A DNA stretch of 64,000 bases from assembly GCA_963676845.2 (NCBI GenBank), contig CAXXKK010000027.1, forward strand, positions 124,001 through 188,000, written 5' to 3'. The notes beneath the pieces are model-generated. The model had not been told where the DNA came from, searched no databases, and saw only the letters and a program-made list of their open reading frames with translations. This document shows positions 35,601-44,129 of this stretch, piece by piece (the stretch's first letter is position 1; each line of letters starts with the position of its first letter). Made by a program: the position numbers and the translations under genes. The stretch is from G963662675 sp963676845. GTDB lineage: Bacteria > Bacteroidota > Bacteroidia > Bacteroidales > Prolixibacteraceae.

Positions 35601-38600
35601 CAACAGCCTCAAAGTTATTGATGTCTGAGCCTTCAGGTACATCGTAATCAACCATCATTCCTGCTGTTAATCCAATAACTGCGGTTTCAAGATCAAAGGT
35701 AGCAGTAGTTCCGCCCGGCATGTCTGCACAAAGGGTAAGATCATCATCGTTCAAATCAGGAACAGGATCAACATGCAATGTGATTGTTGCCTGGTCGGTA
35801 CATGATTCATCGGAGCCTTCATAGTAAGCAGTTACTGTTACGGTTGTTCCATCGACTGCCTCAAAGTTATTGATGTCTGATCCTTCAGGTACATCGTAAT
35901 CTACCATCATACCTGCAGTAAGTCCAATAACTGCGGTTTCAAGATCAAACGTTGCTGTGGTTCCGCCCGGCATGTCTGCACACAAAGTAAGGTCATCATC
36001 ATTCAGATCAGGTATAGGAGCCACATGCAATGTGATTGTTGCCTGGTCGGTACATGATTCATCGGATTCACTATAATATGCAGTAACAGTTACGGTTGTT
36101 CCATCAACAGCTTCAAAGTTATTGATATCTGATCCTTCTGGTACATCGTAATCAACCATCATACCTGCTGTAAGTCCAATAACTGCGGTTTCAAGATCAA
36201 ACGTTGCTGTAGTTCCGCCCGGCATGTCTGCACATAGGGTAAGGTCATCATCGTTCAAATCAGGAACAGGATCTACATGCAATGTAATTGTTGCCTGGTC
36301 GGTACATGATTCATCAGAACCTTCATAGTAGGCAGTTACTGTTACGGTTGCACCATCAACAGCCTCAAAGTTATTGATGTCCGAACCTTCAGGTACATCG
36401 TAATCAACCATCATACCTGCAGTAAGTCCAATAACTGCGGTTTCAAGATCAAACGTTGCTGTAGTTCCTCCCGGCATGTCTGCACATAGGGTAAGGTCAT
36501 CATCGTTCAAATCAGGAACAGGATCAACATGCAATGTGATTGTTGCCTGGTCGGTACATGATTCATCAGAACCTTCATAGTAAGCAGTTACAATTACGGT
36601 TGTTCCATCGACAGCTTCAAAGTTATTGATGTCTGAGCCTTCAGGTACATCGTAATCAACCATCATTCCTGCGGTAAGTCCAATAACTGCAGTCTCAAGA
36701 TCAAATGTTGCTGTGGTTCCGCCCGGCATGTCTGCACATAGGGTAAGGTCATCATCGTTCAAATCAGGAACAGGATCAACATGTAATGTGATTGTTGCCT
36801 GGTCGGTACATGATTCATCGGAGCCTTCATAGTAAGCAGTAACAGTTACAGTTGTTCCATCAACAGCTTCAAAGTTATTGATATCTGATCCTTCAGGTAC
36901 ATCGTAATCTACCATCATACCTGCTGTTAATCCAATGACTGCGGTTTCAAGATCAAACGTTGCTGTGGTTCCGCCCGACATGTCTGCACACAAAGTAAGG
37001 TCATCATCGTTCAAATCAGGAACAGGATCTACATGTAATGTGATTGTTGCCTGGTCGGTACATGATTCATCAGAACCTTCATAGTAAGCAGTAACAGTTA
37101 CAGTTGTTCCATCGACTGCCTCAAAGTTATTGATGTCCGAACCTTCAGGTACATCGTAATCTACCATCATTCCTGCGGTAAGTCCAATAACTGCGGTTTC
37201 AAGATCAAATGTTGCTGTGGTTCCGCCCGGCATGTCGGCACATAGAGTAAGGTCATCATCGTTCAAATCAGGAACAGGATCAACATATAGCATTGCAGCA
37301 TCAGATGCATCACAACTATTATCATCATAAACTTTTACGGTTACAGGAACAGTCGAGATTGCTCCGGTTACTGTTAATTGATAACCCGTTTCTGCCTGAG
37401 GGACACCATCAACTGTCCATTCATATGGTCCATAAGAAGGTGTGCCACCATCCGCAGAGGCTGTAAAGATTGCAATATCTCCTTCGCAAATTGTAATATC
37501 AGAGATATCTACGGTTAATAAAGGAGGTTCAGTAATTGTCCAGTCTTCTGTGTCTGTGCTACATTGTTCCATGTCTTCAACCCAAACACGATAATTACCG
37601 GCTTCTAAATCATAAAAGGTATAAGGACTAGGTGCGTCATAAGCATCACCAGTATCCCGGTCAGTAAGTTCCTGATATTCTCCAAACTCATCCTCTTTGA
37701 AGAGTTTATAGCGGAAAGTTGGATTTAGTACATCTAATGTAGTTGTAGCAGAAACTGTTATACTTCCGGAAGCATCCTGAAAACAATCAAGATCTGAGGC
37801 ATCATCTACGAATAGTTCTGTACCAACATGAATATCCAATTGAGCAGGAGGTCCTGGTATATCTGCCAATTCAGAAGTACTTGACTCCCCGGAAGTCCTG
37901 GTTCTTGTAAATACAGTACTTACAGTAAAGCAAGGATTCCCCCCGGCTCCAAACAAGGCAGTAAGATTAATAGCACCTTCACACCATTGGTTAACCTTGT
38001 AGTATGGCATGTCTGGTATAACGACACTACCATCTTCATATACATCGAAATCTTTTGTTTGTCCAAAAGCGGGGAAATGGACATAAGTTTCCTCAGTGTT
38101 AATTGTTGCAAAAATAGAACCAGTAGGATAAACATAAGCTGCTCCCGAAACGGATTCATCTTCTATTATTCCATATTCATAAATGCCATCTGTAGCTCCA
38201 TTTTCATCTTCATCTCTCCACGAGTAAACCATTACATTGGCAACAGGACCACCATTGGTAAATTCAACAGTTACCAGGATATCTCCAGGTGTTCTTCCTC
38301 CATATCCGGGTTCGGCGTAACTTGTAAACCCTCCACCTAAAGCACCTTCATAATACCCATCCATTGTTAGGGTTGCCTGAAGAAACTCAAAGTCGATGTA
38401 GCTACTACCATTTGTCACCTGACGGTCGGCAGCCCAGGAAACCCAGATGTCATCATCTTCAGTATCTACTCCTACTGCTATACCCAGGTCATGATCTCCC
38501 CGAGTGAAAATCACACCGGCATTTTGAATTTCGTTTTTATTAGGAACAGATCCTTCACCCCATACATAGGAATTAGGATTGTCGTTGATTTTATTCGATC

Positions 38601-39045
38601 CGTCAAAGATCGTTGGATCTTTATTTCCAACAGAATCCCGGTATAGAACTAACTTATAGTTCTCAACATTGTAAGGAGGTAAGCTAAAATCAATCGGAAT
38701 AAGAGGATAAATAGGATTAGTAAGATCAATAGGTCCTTCATCTATTGTAAAAACTCCCATTCCATCTTCTCCACCAAAGATGCTTTCCCAATAAAAAATA
38801 TCGCCGGATCCATATCCATTAATTCCAGTATAACTACCATTAAAAGTACCATGGTTTGCGTAAGCATCACCGTCAATAGTGGTACCATTTATTGGTGCTT
38901 GTACAGGTATAATGCCCTGAATATTCTGGGCATTAGAGGAATAAGTGGACGTCAAAAATGCCATTAGCACAACTAATGGCCAGAGATAATAATAGCGCCA
39001 ACGCCGAAAATAACGTTTTCGCATTACAAAGTAGGACTGTTTCAT
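32659..39045 (-). CDS. Giant T9SS-exported repeat protein (adhesin-like)
   Basis: A 2128-residue protein. The N-terminus is a long signal peptide (basic RKRYFRRWR, hydrophobic LWPLVVLMAFL, then NAQ). Residues about 50-400 resemble a large exported-protein head region; a SprB-like motif (DLDCFQDASGSITVSATT) follows near 415-430. Residues 589-1680 are 13 tandem 84-residue repeats, each with two Cys and an NDDDLTLC start. A post-repeat region (CTYTQGFYGSQKGTACDLEG) and a type A sorting domain (AYPNPFSETVIFEF to GKIIYQDE) complete it. It is probably surface-attached or released and may serve adhesion or gliding. A dyad shared with neighbouring genes lies 205 bases upstream. Confidence 0.92.
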   Translation of the reverse strand: MKQSYFVMRKRYFRRWRYYYLWPLVVLMAFLTSTYSSNAQNIQGIIPVQAPINGTTIDGDAYANHGTFNGSYTGINGYGSGDIFYWESIFGGEDGMGVFTIDEGPIDLTNPIYPLIPIDFSLPPYNVENYKLVLYRDSVGNKDPTIFDGSNKINDNPNSYVWGEGSVPNKNEIQNAGVIFTRGDHDLGIAVGVDTEDDDIWVSWAADRQVTNGSSYIDFEFLQATLTMDGYYEGALGGGFTSYAEPGYGGRTPGDILVTVEFTNGGPVANVMVYSWRDEDENGATDGIYEYGIIEDESVSGAAYVYPTGSIFATINTEETYVHFPAFGQTKDFDVYEDGSVVIPDMPYYKVNQWCEGAINLTALFGAGGNPCFTVSTVFTRTRTSGESSTSELADIPGPPAQLDIHVGTELFVDDASDLDCFQDASGSITVSATTTLDVLNPTFRYKLFKEDEFGEYQELTDRDTGDAYDAPSPYTFYDLEAGNYRVWVEDMEQCSTDTEDWTITEPPLLTVDISDITICEGDIAIFTASADGGTPSYGPYEWTVDGVPQAETGYQLTVTGAISTVPVTVKVYDDNSCDASDAAMLYVDPVPDLNDDDLTLCADMPGGTTATFDLETAVIGLTAGMMVDYDVPEGSDINNFEAVDGTTVTVTAYYEGSDESCTDQATITLHVDPVPDLNDDDLTLCADMSGGTTATFDLETAVIGLTAGMMVDYDVPEGSDINNFEAVDGTTVTVTAYYEGSDESCTDQATITLHVDPVPDLNDDDLTLCADMPGGTTATFDLETAVIGLTAGMMVDYDVPEGSDINNFEAVDGTTVIVTAYYEGSDESCTDQATITLHVDPVPDLNDDDLTLCADMPGGTTATFDLETAVIGLTAGMMVDYDVPEGSDINNFEAVDGATVTVTAYYEGSDESCTDQATITLHVDPVPDLNDDDLTLCADMPGGTTATFDLETAVIGLTAGMMVDYDVPEGSDINNFEAVDGTTVTVTAYYSESDESCTDQATITLHVAPIPDLNDDDLTLCADMPGGTTATFDLETAVIGLTAGMMVDYDVPEGSDINNFEAVDGTTVTVTAYYEGSDESCTDQATITLHVDPVPDLNDDDLTLCADMPGGTTATFDLETAVIGLTAGMMVDYDVPEGSDINNFEAVDGTTVTVTAYYEGSDESCTDQATITLHVDPVPDLNDDDLTLCADMPGGTTATFDLETAVIGLTAGMMVDYDVPEGSDINNFEAVDGATVTVTAYYSESDESCTDQATITLHVAPIPDLNDDDLTLCADMPGGTTATFDLETAVIGLTAGMMVDYDVPEGSDINNFEAVDGATVTVTAYYEGSDESCTDQATITLHVDPVPDLNDDDLTLCADMPGGTTATFDLETAVIGLTAGMMVDYDVPEGSDINNFEAVDGTTVTVTAYYSESDESCTDQATITLHVDPVPDLNDDDLTLCADMPGGTTATFDLETAVIGLTAGMMVDYDVPEGSDINNFEAVDGTTVTVTAYYEGSDESCTDQATITLHVDPVPDLNDDDLTLCADMPGGTTATFDLETAVIGLTAGMMVDYDVPEGSDINNFEAVDGTTVTVTAYYEGSDESCTDQATITLHVDPVPDLNDDDLTLCADMPGGTTATFDLETAVIGLTAGMMVDYDVPEGSDINNFEAVDGTTVTVTEYYSESDESCTDQATITLHVEPYPILVVNDPPADCYGTFVDLSSDAITFGSTLYDALLSYWYWDDVEEEYVEILYPDYTMIMASGTYYIKATTPYGCEDMQPVVVTFVVCDEFCTYTQGFYGSQKGTACDLEGEIRGDEFTAALISQGPLFIGSGTSTIIFDGGAPNTNEGIAAIIAEILPGGRKSYVLTNTEVINVTSAGDLSMYLTKQGRLDNQLFAQTLTLGLNLRINDNGLASVPLETGYLTTQDKLFCEEGSGGVEMICTPVLDEYGFIIDYKMDVNPYHYYKLPERVLCYMEENPKYEMTVGGLFYLANEALGGSDILDGDCYVSLDDIASAVDMINNAFDECRIFVGYLDEEMSCSPIELRSSVFGNSIDIISEASDIIAYPNPFSETVIFEFTSGTDSHATLDILNITGQKIVTLFNQDVQAGVPNTIEYAPGNIAGGVYFYKLILDDEIQTGKIIYQDE
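34006..37281 (-). repeat. Thirteen tandem 252-bp coding repeats
   Basis: Each unit encodes 84 residues from DPVPDLNDDDLTLC through ATFDLETAVIGLTAG, DYDVPEGSDINNFEAVDG and SDESCTDQATITLHV. The spacing was checked directly (CCTCCCGGCATG at 34199 and 34451, 252 bases apart). Units differ at only a few codons: MP/MS, TT/AT, EGSD/SESD and DPVP/APIP. The first and last units are not obviously degenerate. Near-identity in DNA implies recent unequal exchange or gene conversion, or strong homogenisation. Confidence 0.97.
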
Positions 39046-39249
39046 GTTCGCAATTTTTTGAGTAAAATATCTCCATGAATGAAGTAAAGATGAAACCCTT
39101 CGAACTCGAGTCGTAGTAAATTTACTCCAGCAGTATTTAGGGTTTCATCATAAATTATACCTATTTAAAGGCTTGTTATCAGGCTCGCACAAAAAGACAA
39201 AAAAGTCTTAAATTAAACTATAATAAAGGTAAATGATGTAAGAGGTAAT

Positions 39250-39277
39250 TTCAATCCGGAATTTTACGGATATTTTG
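39250..39277. promoter_or_regulatory. Shared dyad ATCCG-N8-CGGAT, copy 1
   Basis: A 28-base block (TTCAATCCGGAATTTTACGG plus ATATTTTG) contains an inverted repeat ATCCG…CGGAT. It lies 205 bases upstream of the giant T9SS gene, and an identical 28-base block is at 40344-40371. Candidate operator for the LuxR-type regulator encoded at 40419-41069. Confidence 0.6.
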
Positions 39278-39362
39278 AGTTTTCAACTCGAATAAAAGGC
39301 ACACAATCATGAAATTTACATGATTCATAATCATGCATTAAGAATTTAGTTTCAGGCTTAAT

Positions 39363-40229
39363 TTATTTGTTTTTTATTCCTTTAAGCTCAAAAGTTGCAT
39401 CAGCAACAATTTCTTCTCCAACCATTGCCTCTGCCTTTATTTGTATATGTTTATCTGAGATCCATTTGTGTATTCTACCTGTAAAATGAAGATGCTCTCC
39501 GCTAAATATAAGCCCATGAGCTTTAATGTCAGTTTGTGGACTAATAATTGTACCGTAATCCTGCACATTATGCTCAAATAAACTATAGCCAAGTTCTCCA
39601 AATAATCCACCGATAATAGCTACCGGCAAAGCCGGGAAATGCTTAAAATGTCCCTCACATTCATGATCCAGAACAGTGCCATATTCAGCCCTGCCAGTAC
39701 TTCCGTCAATCAAGATATTGCTTAAACTCCGTCTTTTAATGTAAGGGCTAAAAGTATTTTTAACAGGAGAATCCTTCCGGTGTCGTTCATATAATTTTGC
39801 AAAAACGTGTTTTTCAAGAATCAGGTATTCGACATCGGCCAAATTGAGTATTTCATTATTTCTACCGTACATTTCTCCGTAAATCACCCCCTTGCGTTTT
39901 CCAAGCTTAAGAGGTGTTGCTTTCAGGGTTAATTTATCCATTTTATACACATCAGTATGCTGCCGCTTTATAATTGCGCGAACTGCCAAAAAGTAATGAC
40001 TGTGATTGTGTTTAAGAGCAATGGCTAAAGCAATAGATCCGAGGATTGCAACATGTCGTCCAAATTCCGCCCCTCCAATTGGACCTCCTTCTTCTTTGGG
40101 TTGATATTCATTTATAACACTGGCAGCAACAGAACCATCTTCAAGTAATTCAATATCCTGAAGAATGTTATATGGTGATTCAACCATAATCAGATCTTCC
40201 AGGTTCAATATCTTTCCATTAGCTACCAT
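39363..40229 (-). CDS. Putative double-hotdog protein
   Basis: A 288-residue soluble protein that I read as two hotdog-like halves. The first has GGPIGGAEFGRHVAILGSIA and HNHSHYFLAVRAIIKR; the second has the FabZ-like HECEGHFKHFPALPVAIIGG followed by FGELGYSLFE and GRIHKWISDKHIQIKAEAM. FabZ-type dehydratases have H-F-P-G at this point. The start is the ATG at 40229; an in-frame TTG lies two codons upstream. Role unknown: acyl-ACP or acyl-CoA chemistry is an inference from fold. It has the same upstream dyad as the giant T9SS gene. Confidence 0.65.
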   Translation of the reverse strand: MVANGKILNLEDLIMVESPYNILQDIELLEDGSVAASVINEYQPKEEGGPIGGAEFGRHVAILGSIALAIALKHNHSHYFLAVRAIIKRQHTDVYKMDKLTLKATPLKLGKRKGVIYGEMYGRNNEILNLADVEYLILEKHVFAKLYERHRKDSPVKNTFSPYIKRRSLSNILIDGSTGRAEYGTVLDHECEGHFKHFPALPVAIIGGLFGELGYSLFEHNVQDYGTIISPQTDIKAHGLIFSGEHLHFTGRIHKWISDKHIQIKAEAMVGEEIVADATFELKGIKNK

Positions 40230-40343
40230 ACCCAAAAATTAAGTGATGGATAAAATTCAATCCTAAAATGGATACATAATGCAAAAAGGAAATACCCATT
40301 TATTATAATCCAATTTTTCAAGGTATTGAAATAAAGAACTTAA

Positions 40344-40371
40344 TTCAATCCGGAATTTTACGGATATTTTG
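40344..40371. promoter_or_regulatory. Shared dyad ATCCG-N8-CGGAT, copy 2
   Basis: Identical over 28 bases to 39250-39277. It lies 115 bases upstream of the hotdog gene's ATG and 48 bases downstream of the regulator's stop codon. Confidence 0.6.
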
Positions 40372-40418
40372 TTTTTTAGCAAAAGGCTATCACAATGAAG
40401 CTCCTAACCAAGAAATGC

Positions 40419-41069
40419 CTAAACGATAAGTTGATTGACATAGGCGTACCTTATCATTTCGGCTGTTGAGTTGACTCTTAATTTGCTTTGAATATTGTTC
40501 TTATGGGTTTCAACTGTTCGTGGACTAATAAATAACCGAACACCAATTTCCTTATAGGTCAATCCCTGGCAAAATAATCTTAAGATAGAAGTTTCGCGGG
40601 CAGTAAGAGGATGACTGTTTTCCAACGAAGGCTTATCAATTTTTCCAGAAATAACTTTTCGGTATGTTTTTTTGAATTGGTCAGGGAAATAGACATTCCC
40701 CCGGTGTAAAGCTTGAATAGCTTCGATTAAAGCAGCTTCTCCACTTTCTATTGATACAAATCCTTTTGCCCCTAACTGACAATATTCAGTATAATAATTT
40801 GATAAGTCCTGACTAACAATAAGCAATACAGGTATCTTAGGATACTTTCGCTGAATGACTTTCAATGATTTTAAACCGGCATATTTACTATGAACAATAT
40901 CATAGATTATAACATCAACACTTTCCTTAAAAAGTACACCTTTAAGTTTCCTGTGGCTTTCAACTTCACCAACAATGTGAAATTGCCCGTTTTTAAAAAG
41001 AATAGATTTTATCCCCGAAGAAAACAATGGATATTTGTCAATTATCACCACCTTGCATATTCCACTCAT
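40419..41069 (-). CDS. LuxR/NarL-family response regulator, atypical receiver
   Basis: A 216-residue protein with a receiver domain (Asp57 in VIIYD as phospho-acceptor; only one acidic residue, Asp11, at the usual DD pair; the conserved Lys after the Thr/Ser is Ile108 in GAKGFVSIESG) and a C-terminal LuxR helix-turn-helix (LTARETSILRLFCQGLTYKE, then ISPRTVETHKNNIQSKL). The missing Lys suggests altered or absent phospho-signalling. The start was set at ATG 41069 because an extra TTG lies two codons upstream. No kinase gene is adjacent. A diverged copy of the local dyad lies 220 bases upstream. Confidence 0.88.
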   Translation of the reverse strand: MSGICKVVIIDKYPLFSSGIKSILFKNGQFHIVGEVESHRKLKGVLFKESVDVIIYDIVHSKYAGLKSLKVIQRKYPKIPVLLIVSQDLSNYYTEYCQLGAKGFVSIESGEAALIEAIQALHRGNVYFPDQFKKTYRKVISGKIDKPSLENSHPLTARETSILRLFCQGLTYKEIGVRLFISPRTVETHKNNIQSKLRVNSTAEMIRYAYVNQLIV

Positions 41070-41288
41070 CTCCAAATCTTTTGACTTACCATCTCTCTCC
41101 CCATCTCCGAATAGAATGATTCCTAAAAAGTCCCTTTTCCAGTTTTCGTAATAATCAGAAATGTATAATTACAGAGGCATTTGTCTGTGACAAACGCGTG
41201 TACACACAAGCATATATCTTTTCGCTATTTGACTTACTTTATATATGCGTCAAACAGGAAAACAAATATACATTAGTAAAAGAGTCAA

Positions 41289-41311
41289 TTCAATACGTAA
41301 TTTTCCCTATT
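41289..41311. promoter_or_regulatory. Diverged third copy of the shared dyad
   Basis: TTCAATACGTAATTTTCCCT plus ATT aligns with the two identical copies over its length with about five changes (ATACG…CCTAT instead of ATCCG…CGGAT). It lies upstream of the regulator gene itself, suggesting autoregulation. Confidence 0.4.
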
Positions 41312-41515
41312 ACTTATAATGCTTAAACTTCAGGCTGACTGACAATTAGTTCTATGTATTTTTGCGTGAATTTTAATATCTTTTAAAGGCTAAAAACAGA
41401 GATTTATGCGTCTGTTTTTATAGACGTAAATGATTTATTGGCATGCTTGATGTGTAAATGGAGTGTTTGATCTGAAAAATACCACGCTTGCTGCCATGAA
41501 TTCCCTATGTCTTAT

Positions 41516-41523
41516 TAAATTTG
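41516..41523 (+). promoter_or_regulatory. Bacteroidota -7 promoter element (TAAATTTG)
   Basis: TAAATTTG, an exact TAnnTTTG match, lies 19 bases before the recR ATG. Confidence 0.5.
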
Positions 41524-41542
41524 GTGCGTAAAAGAAATTTGC

Positions 41543-42169
41543 ATGATTGCTGAAAGGTTCCCTTCCCGTTTATTGGAAAATGCTGTGAATGAATTTTCAA
41601 AGCTACCAGGCATTGGCAGAAAAACAGCACTGCGCCTGGTTCTGCATTTGTTAAAGCAGGACAAAGCAGAAGTTGATTTATTTGGGAATACCATCATGCA
41701 ATTACGCAACGAGATTAAACACTGCAAAATATGCCATAACATATCAGATACCGATGTTTGTAATATTTGCTCCCTGCCAGACCGTTCTGCAGAAATTATT
41801 TGTGTAGTGGAAAACATTCGTGATGTGATGGCTATAGAAAACACCCACCAATTTATGGGACTATATCATGTACTGGGAGGCATTATTTCTCCAATGGATG
41901 GTGTTGGCCCAGCTGATCTGGAAATAAGTTCACTTGTGGAACGGGTTAAAAGCGGAGAAGTGACTGAAGTGATTCTGGCATTAAGCACAACCATGGAAGG
42001 AGATACAACCAATTTTTTCATATATAAGAAATTGAAGGAATTCAACGTTAAGATATCAACATTGGCACGCGGAGTATCTGTTGGCGACGAACTGGAATAT
42101 GCCGATGAACTTACTTTAGGCCGCTCCATAAGGAACAGGCTGGATTTTGAAAGTTCGCTTTCGCAATAA
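41543..42169 (+). CDS. recR: Recombination mediator protein RecR
   Basis: A 208-residue protein with the RecR order of elements: helix-hairpin-helix (FSKLPGIGRKTALRLVLHLL), C4 zinc finger (CKICHNISDTDVCNIC), Toprim core (IICVVENIRDVMAIE), and a C-terminal VILALSTTMEGDTTNFFI with LARGVSVGDELEYADEL. RecR loads RecA at gaps with RecO and RecF. The next gene begins 10 bases after its stop. Confidence 0.97.
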   Translation: MIAERFPSRLLENAVNEFSKLPGIGRKTALRLVLHLLKQDKAEVDLFGNTIMQLRNEIKHCKICHNISDTDVCNICSLPDRSAEIICVVENIRDVMAIENTHQFMGLYHVLGGIISPMDGVGPADLEISSLVERVKSGEVTEVILALSTTMEGDTTNFFIYKKLKEFNVKISTLARGVSVGDELEYADELTLGRSIRNRLDFESSLSQ

Positions 42170-42179
42170 ACCCTATTTG

Positions 42180-44129
42180 ATGAAGTTATCTGTTATCATT
42201 GTTAACTACAACGTTTTGCATTTTTTGGAGCAATGCCTTTATGCTGTGCAAAAGGCAACTGCCAATATTGATGCAGAAATTTTTGTAGTTGATAATAATT
42301 CTGTCGATGGCTCATGCAGCATGGTTCGTGAGAAATTCCCTGAGGTTATACTAATCGAAAACCATGACAACAAAGGTTTTTCAAAAGCGAATAATCAAGC
42401 GATAAATCAGTCAAAAGGAGAATATGTTTTATTGCTAAATCCCGACACAATCGTTGAAGAAGACAGCTTTGAAAAATGCATCCAATTCATGGATGAACAT
42501 CCTGAGGCCGGAGGACTTGGGGTAAAAATGATCGATGGGAAAGGACGTTTTCTTCCCGAATCAAAAAGAGGGTTACCAACTCCTGCTGTTGCTTTTTATA
42601 AGATTTTTGGACTGGCTAAATTATTTGGCAAATCAAAACGTTTTGGGCGTTACCATTTGGGACATTTGCCCAAAGACGAAACACATGAGATTGATGTTCT
42701 TGCCGGTGCATATATGTTTCTTCGTAAAAAAACACTGGATGAAGTGGGTTTATTGGATGAGACTTTTTTTATGTATGGCGAAGACATTGACCTTTCTTAC
42801 CGCATAACACAAGGTGGATATAAAAACTTCTATTTCCCAGAAACAACGATTATTCACTACAAAGGAGAAAGCACCAAGAAGGGAAGCATTAATTACGTAA
42901 AAGTCTTTTACCAGGCCATGGCTATTTTTGCCCGCAAACATTTTTCGAAAGGCAGGGCAGGCATGTTTTCTTTTCTGATAAACATGGCCATTTATTTCCG
43001 CGCGATACTGGCTCTTTTAAGTCGATTTGTAAAAGCTGCTTTCCTGCCTGTTTTAGATGGAATGATTATTTATGGTGGTTTTTATTTCATTCTTCCTTAC
43101 TGGGAAAAATTCAGATATGAACCAGGCTATTATCCCCCAGAATACCTGCAACTTGTAGTTCCTGCATACGTATTAGTTTGGCTTATATGCACATGGCTTT
43201 CCGGTGGTTATCAAAAACCAATAAAAACACTAAACCTACTAAAAGGATTGGTTTGGGGAAGTTTAAGTATTTTGGTACTCTACTCCTTAGTTGATGAAAG
43301 CTGGCGCTTCTCAAGAGCTCTGATTCTTCTGGGATCTATATGGGCATTAGTGAGTATGCCCACCTATCGATTACTTTTAAACAATACAGGTATCGATTTA
43401 TTTCAACTTGATTTAAAAAGGAAAAAGAAAGTTGCCTTAGTTGCCAGCCCTGACGAATCAAGTCGAATAAAAAAAATTATTAAAAACTCGGGGTTAAAAG
43501 TAGAACTTATTGGTTTTGTTAGCCCATCCAATGATTCTTATCCTGAAAAGTATCTGGGAACCCTTACTCAACTCCAGGAAATCATTCGAATACATAAGAT
43601 TGATGAATTGATTTTTAGCGCAACAGATTTAAGCTCGCAACAAATCATCGGCTGCATGCTTGAACTTACAGACACGAACATTGATTATAAAATTGCCCCA
43701 CCAGAGAGTCTATCCATTATAGGTAGTAGCTCCATTGACACTGCTGGTGAACTTTACGTAGTTCACCTGAACGCCATTTCAAAAGAAAAAAACCAACGAA
43801 ATAAGCGTCTGATTGATTTCGTGTTGTCCATACTTTTTTTGGTATGTTACCCTGTAATTTGTTGGACTGTCACACAAAAAGGAACTTTCTTTAAAAATAT
43901 TTTTCAGGTAATTTTTGCCCAGAAAAGCTGGGTGGGATATGCAACAGATAATACAAGTAACATACTCCTTCCCCGCATAAAACCGGGTGTCTTAAGTTCT
44001 GTTGATAAGATAGAAGATAAACTTTCAACATCAAAAAAACTGGAGATGGACATGGTTTATGCCAAAGACTACCGTATATTGCATGATCTGGAGATAATCT
44101 TTCAGAACTGGAAAAAACTGGGACAATGA
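42180..44129 (+). CDS. GT2 glycosyltransferase fused to a sugar-phosphate-transferase-like C-terminus
   Basis: A 649-residue protein. Residues 1-240 are a GT-A glycosyltransferase (LSVIIVNYNVLHFLEQCL, VDNNSVDGSC, VLLLNPDTIVEED, GEDIDLSYRITQGGY). Residues about 265-395 hold several membrane segments. Residues about 418-545 resemble the nucleotide-binding domain before polyprenyl-phosphate sugar transferases. The last 100 (KRLIDFVLSILFLVCYPVI, IKPGVLSSVDKIEDKLS, YAKDYRILHDLEIIFQNWKK) echo that transferase but are short and lack an obvious catalytic Asp-Glu, so this part may be non-catalytic. The start was placed at ATG 42180; upstream codons lie within recR. Likely acts in surface polysaccharide synthesis. 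Confidence 0.85.
   Translation: MKLSVIIVNYNVLHFLEQCLYAVQKATANIDAEIFVVDNNSVDGSCSMVREKFPEVILIENHDNKGFSKANNQAINQSKGEYVLLLNPDTIVEEDSFEKCIQFMDEHPEAGGLGVKMIDGKGRFLPESKRGLPTPAVAFYKIFGLAKLFGKSKRFGRYHLGHLPKDETHEIDVLAGAYMFLRKKTLDEVGLLDETFFMYGEDIDLSYRITQGGYKNFYFPETTIIHYKGESTKKGSINYVKVFYQAMAIFARKHFSKGRAGMFSFLINMAIYFRAILALLSRFVKAAFLPVLDGMIIYGGFYFILPYWEKFRYEPGYYPPEYLQLVVPAYVLVWLICTWLSGGYQKPIKTLNLLKGLVWGSLSILVLYSLVDESWRFSRALILLGSIWALVSMPTYRLLLNNTGIDLFQLDLKRKKKVALVASPDESSRIKKIIKNSGLKVELIGFVSPSNDSYPEKYLGTLTQLQEIIRIHKIDELIFSATDLSSQQIIGCMLELTDTNIDYKIAPPESLSIIGSSSIDTAGELYVVHLNAISKEKNQRNKRLIDFVLSILFLVCYPVICWTVTQKGTFFKNIFQVIFAQKSWVGYATDNTSNILLPRIKPGVLSSVDKIEDKLSTSKKLEMDMVYAKDYRILHDLEIIFQNWKKLGQ

Noticed and set aside
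34006..37281. CRISPR-like or satellite array
   Set aside because: Units of 252 bp are contiguous without spacers and are in frame within a secreted protein, so they are coding tandem repeats.
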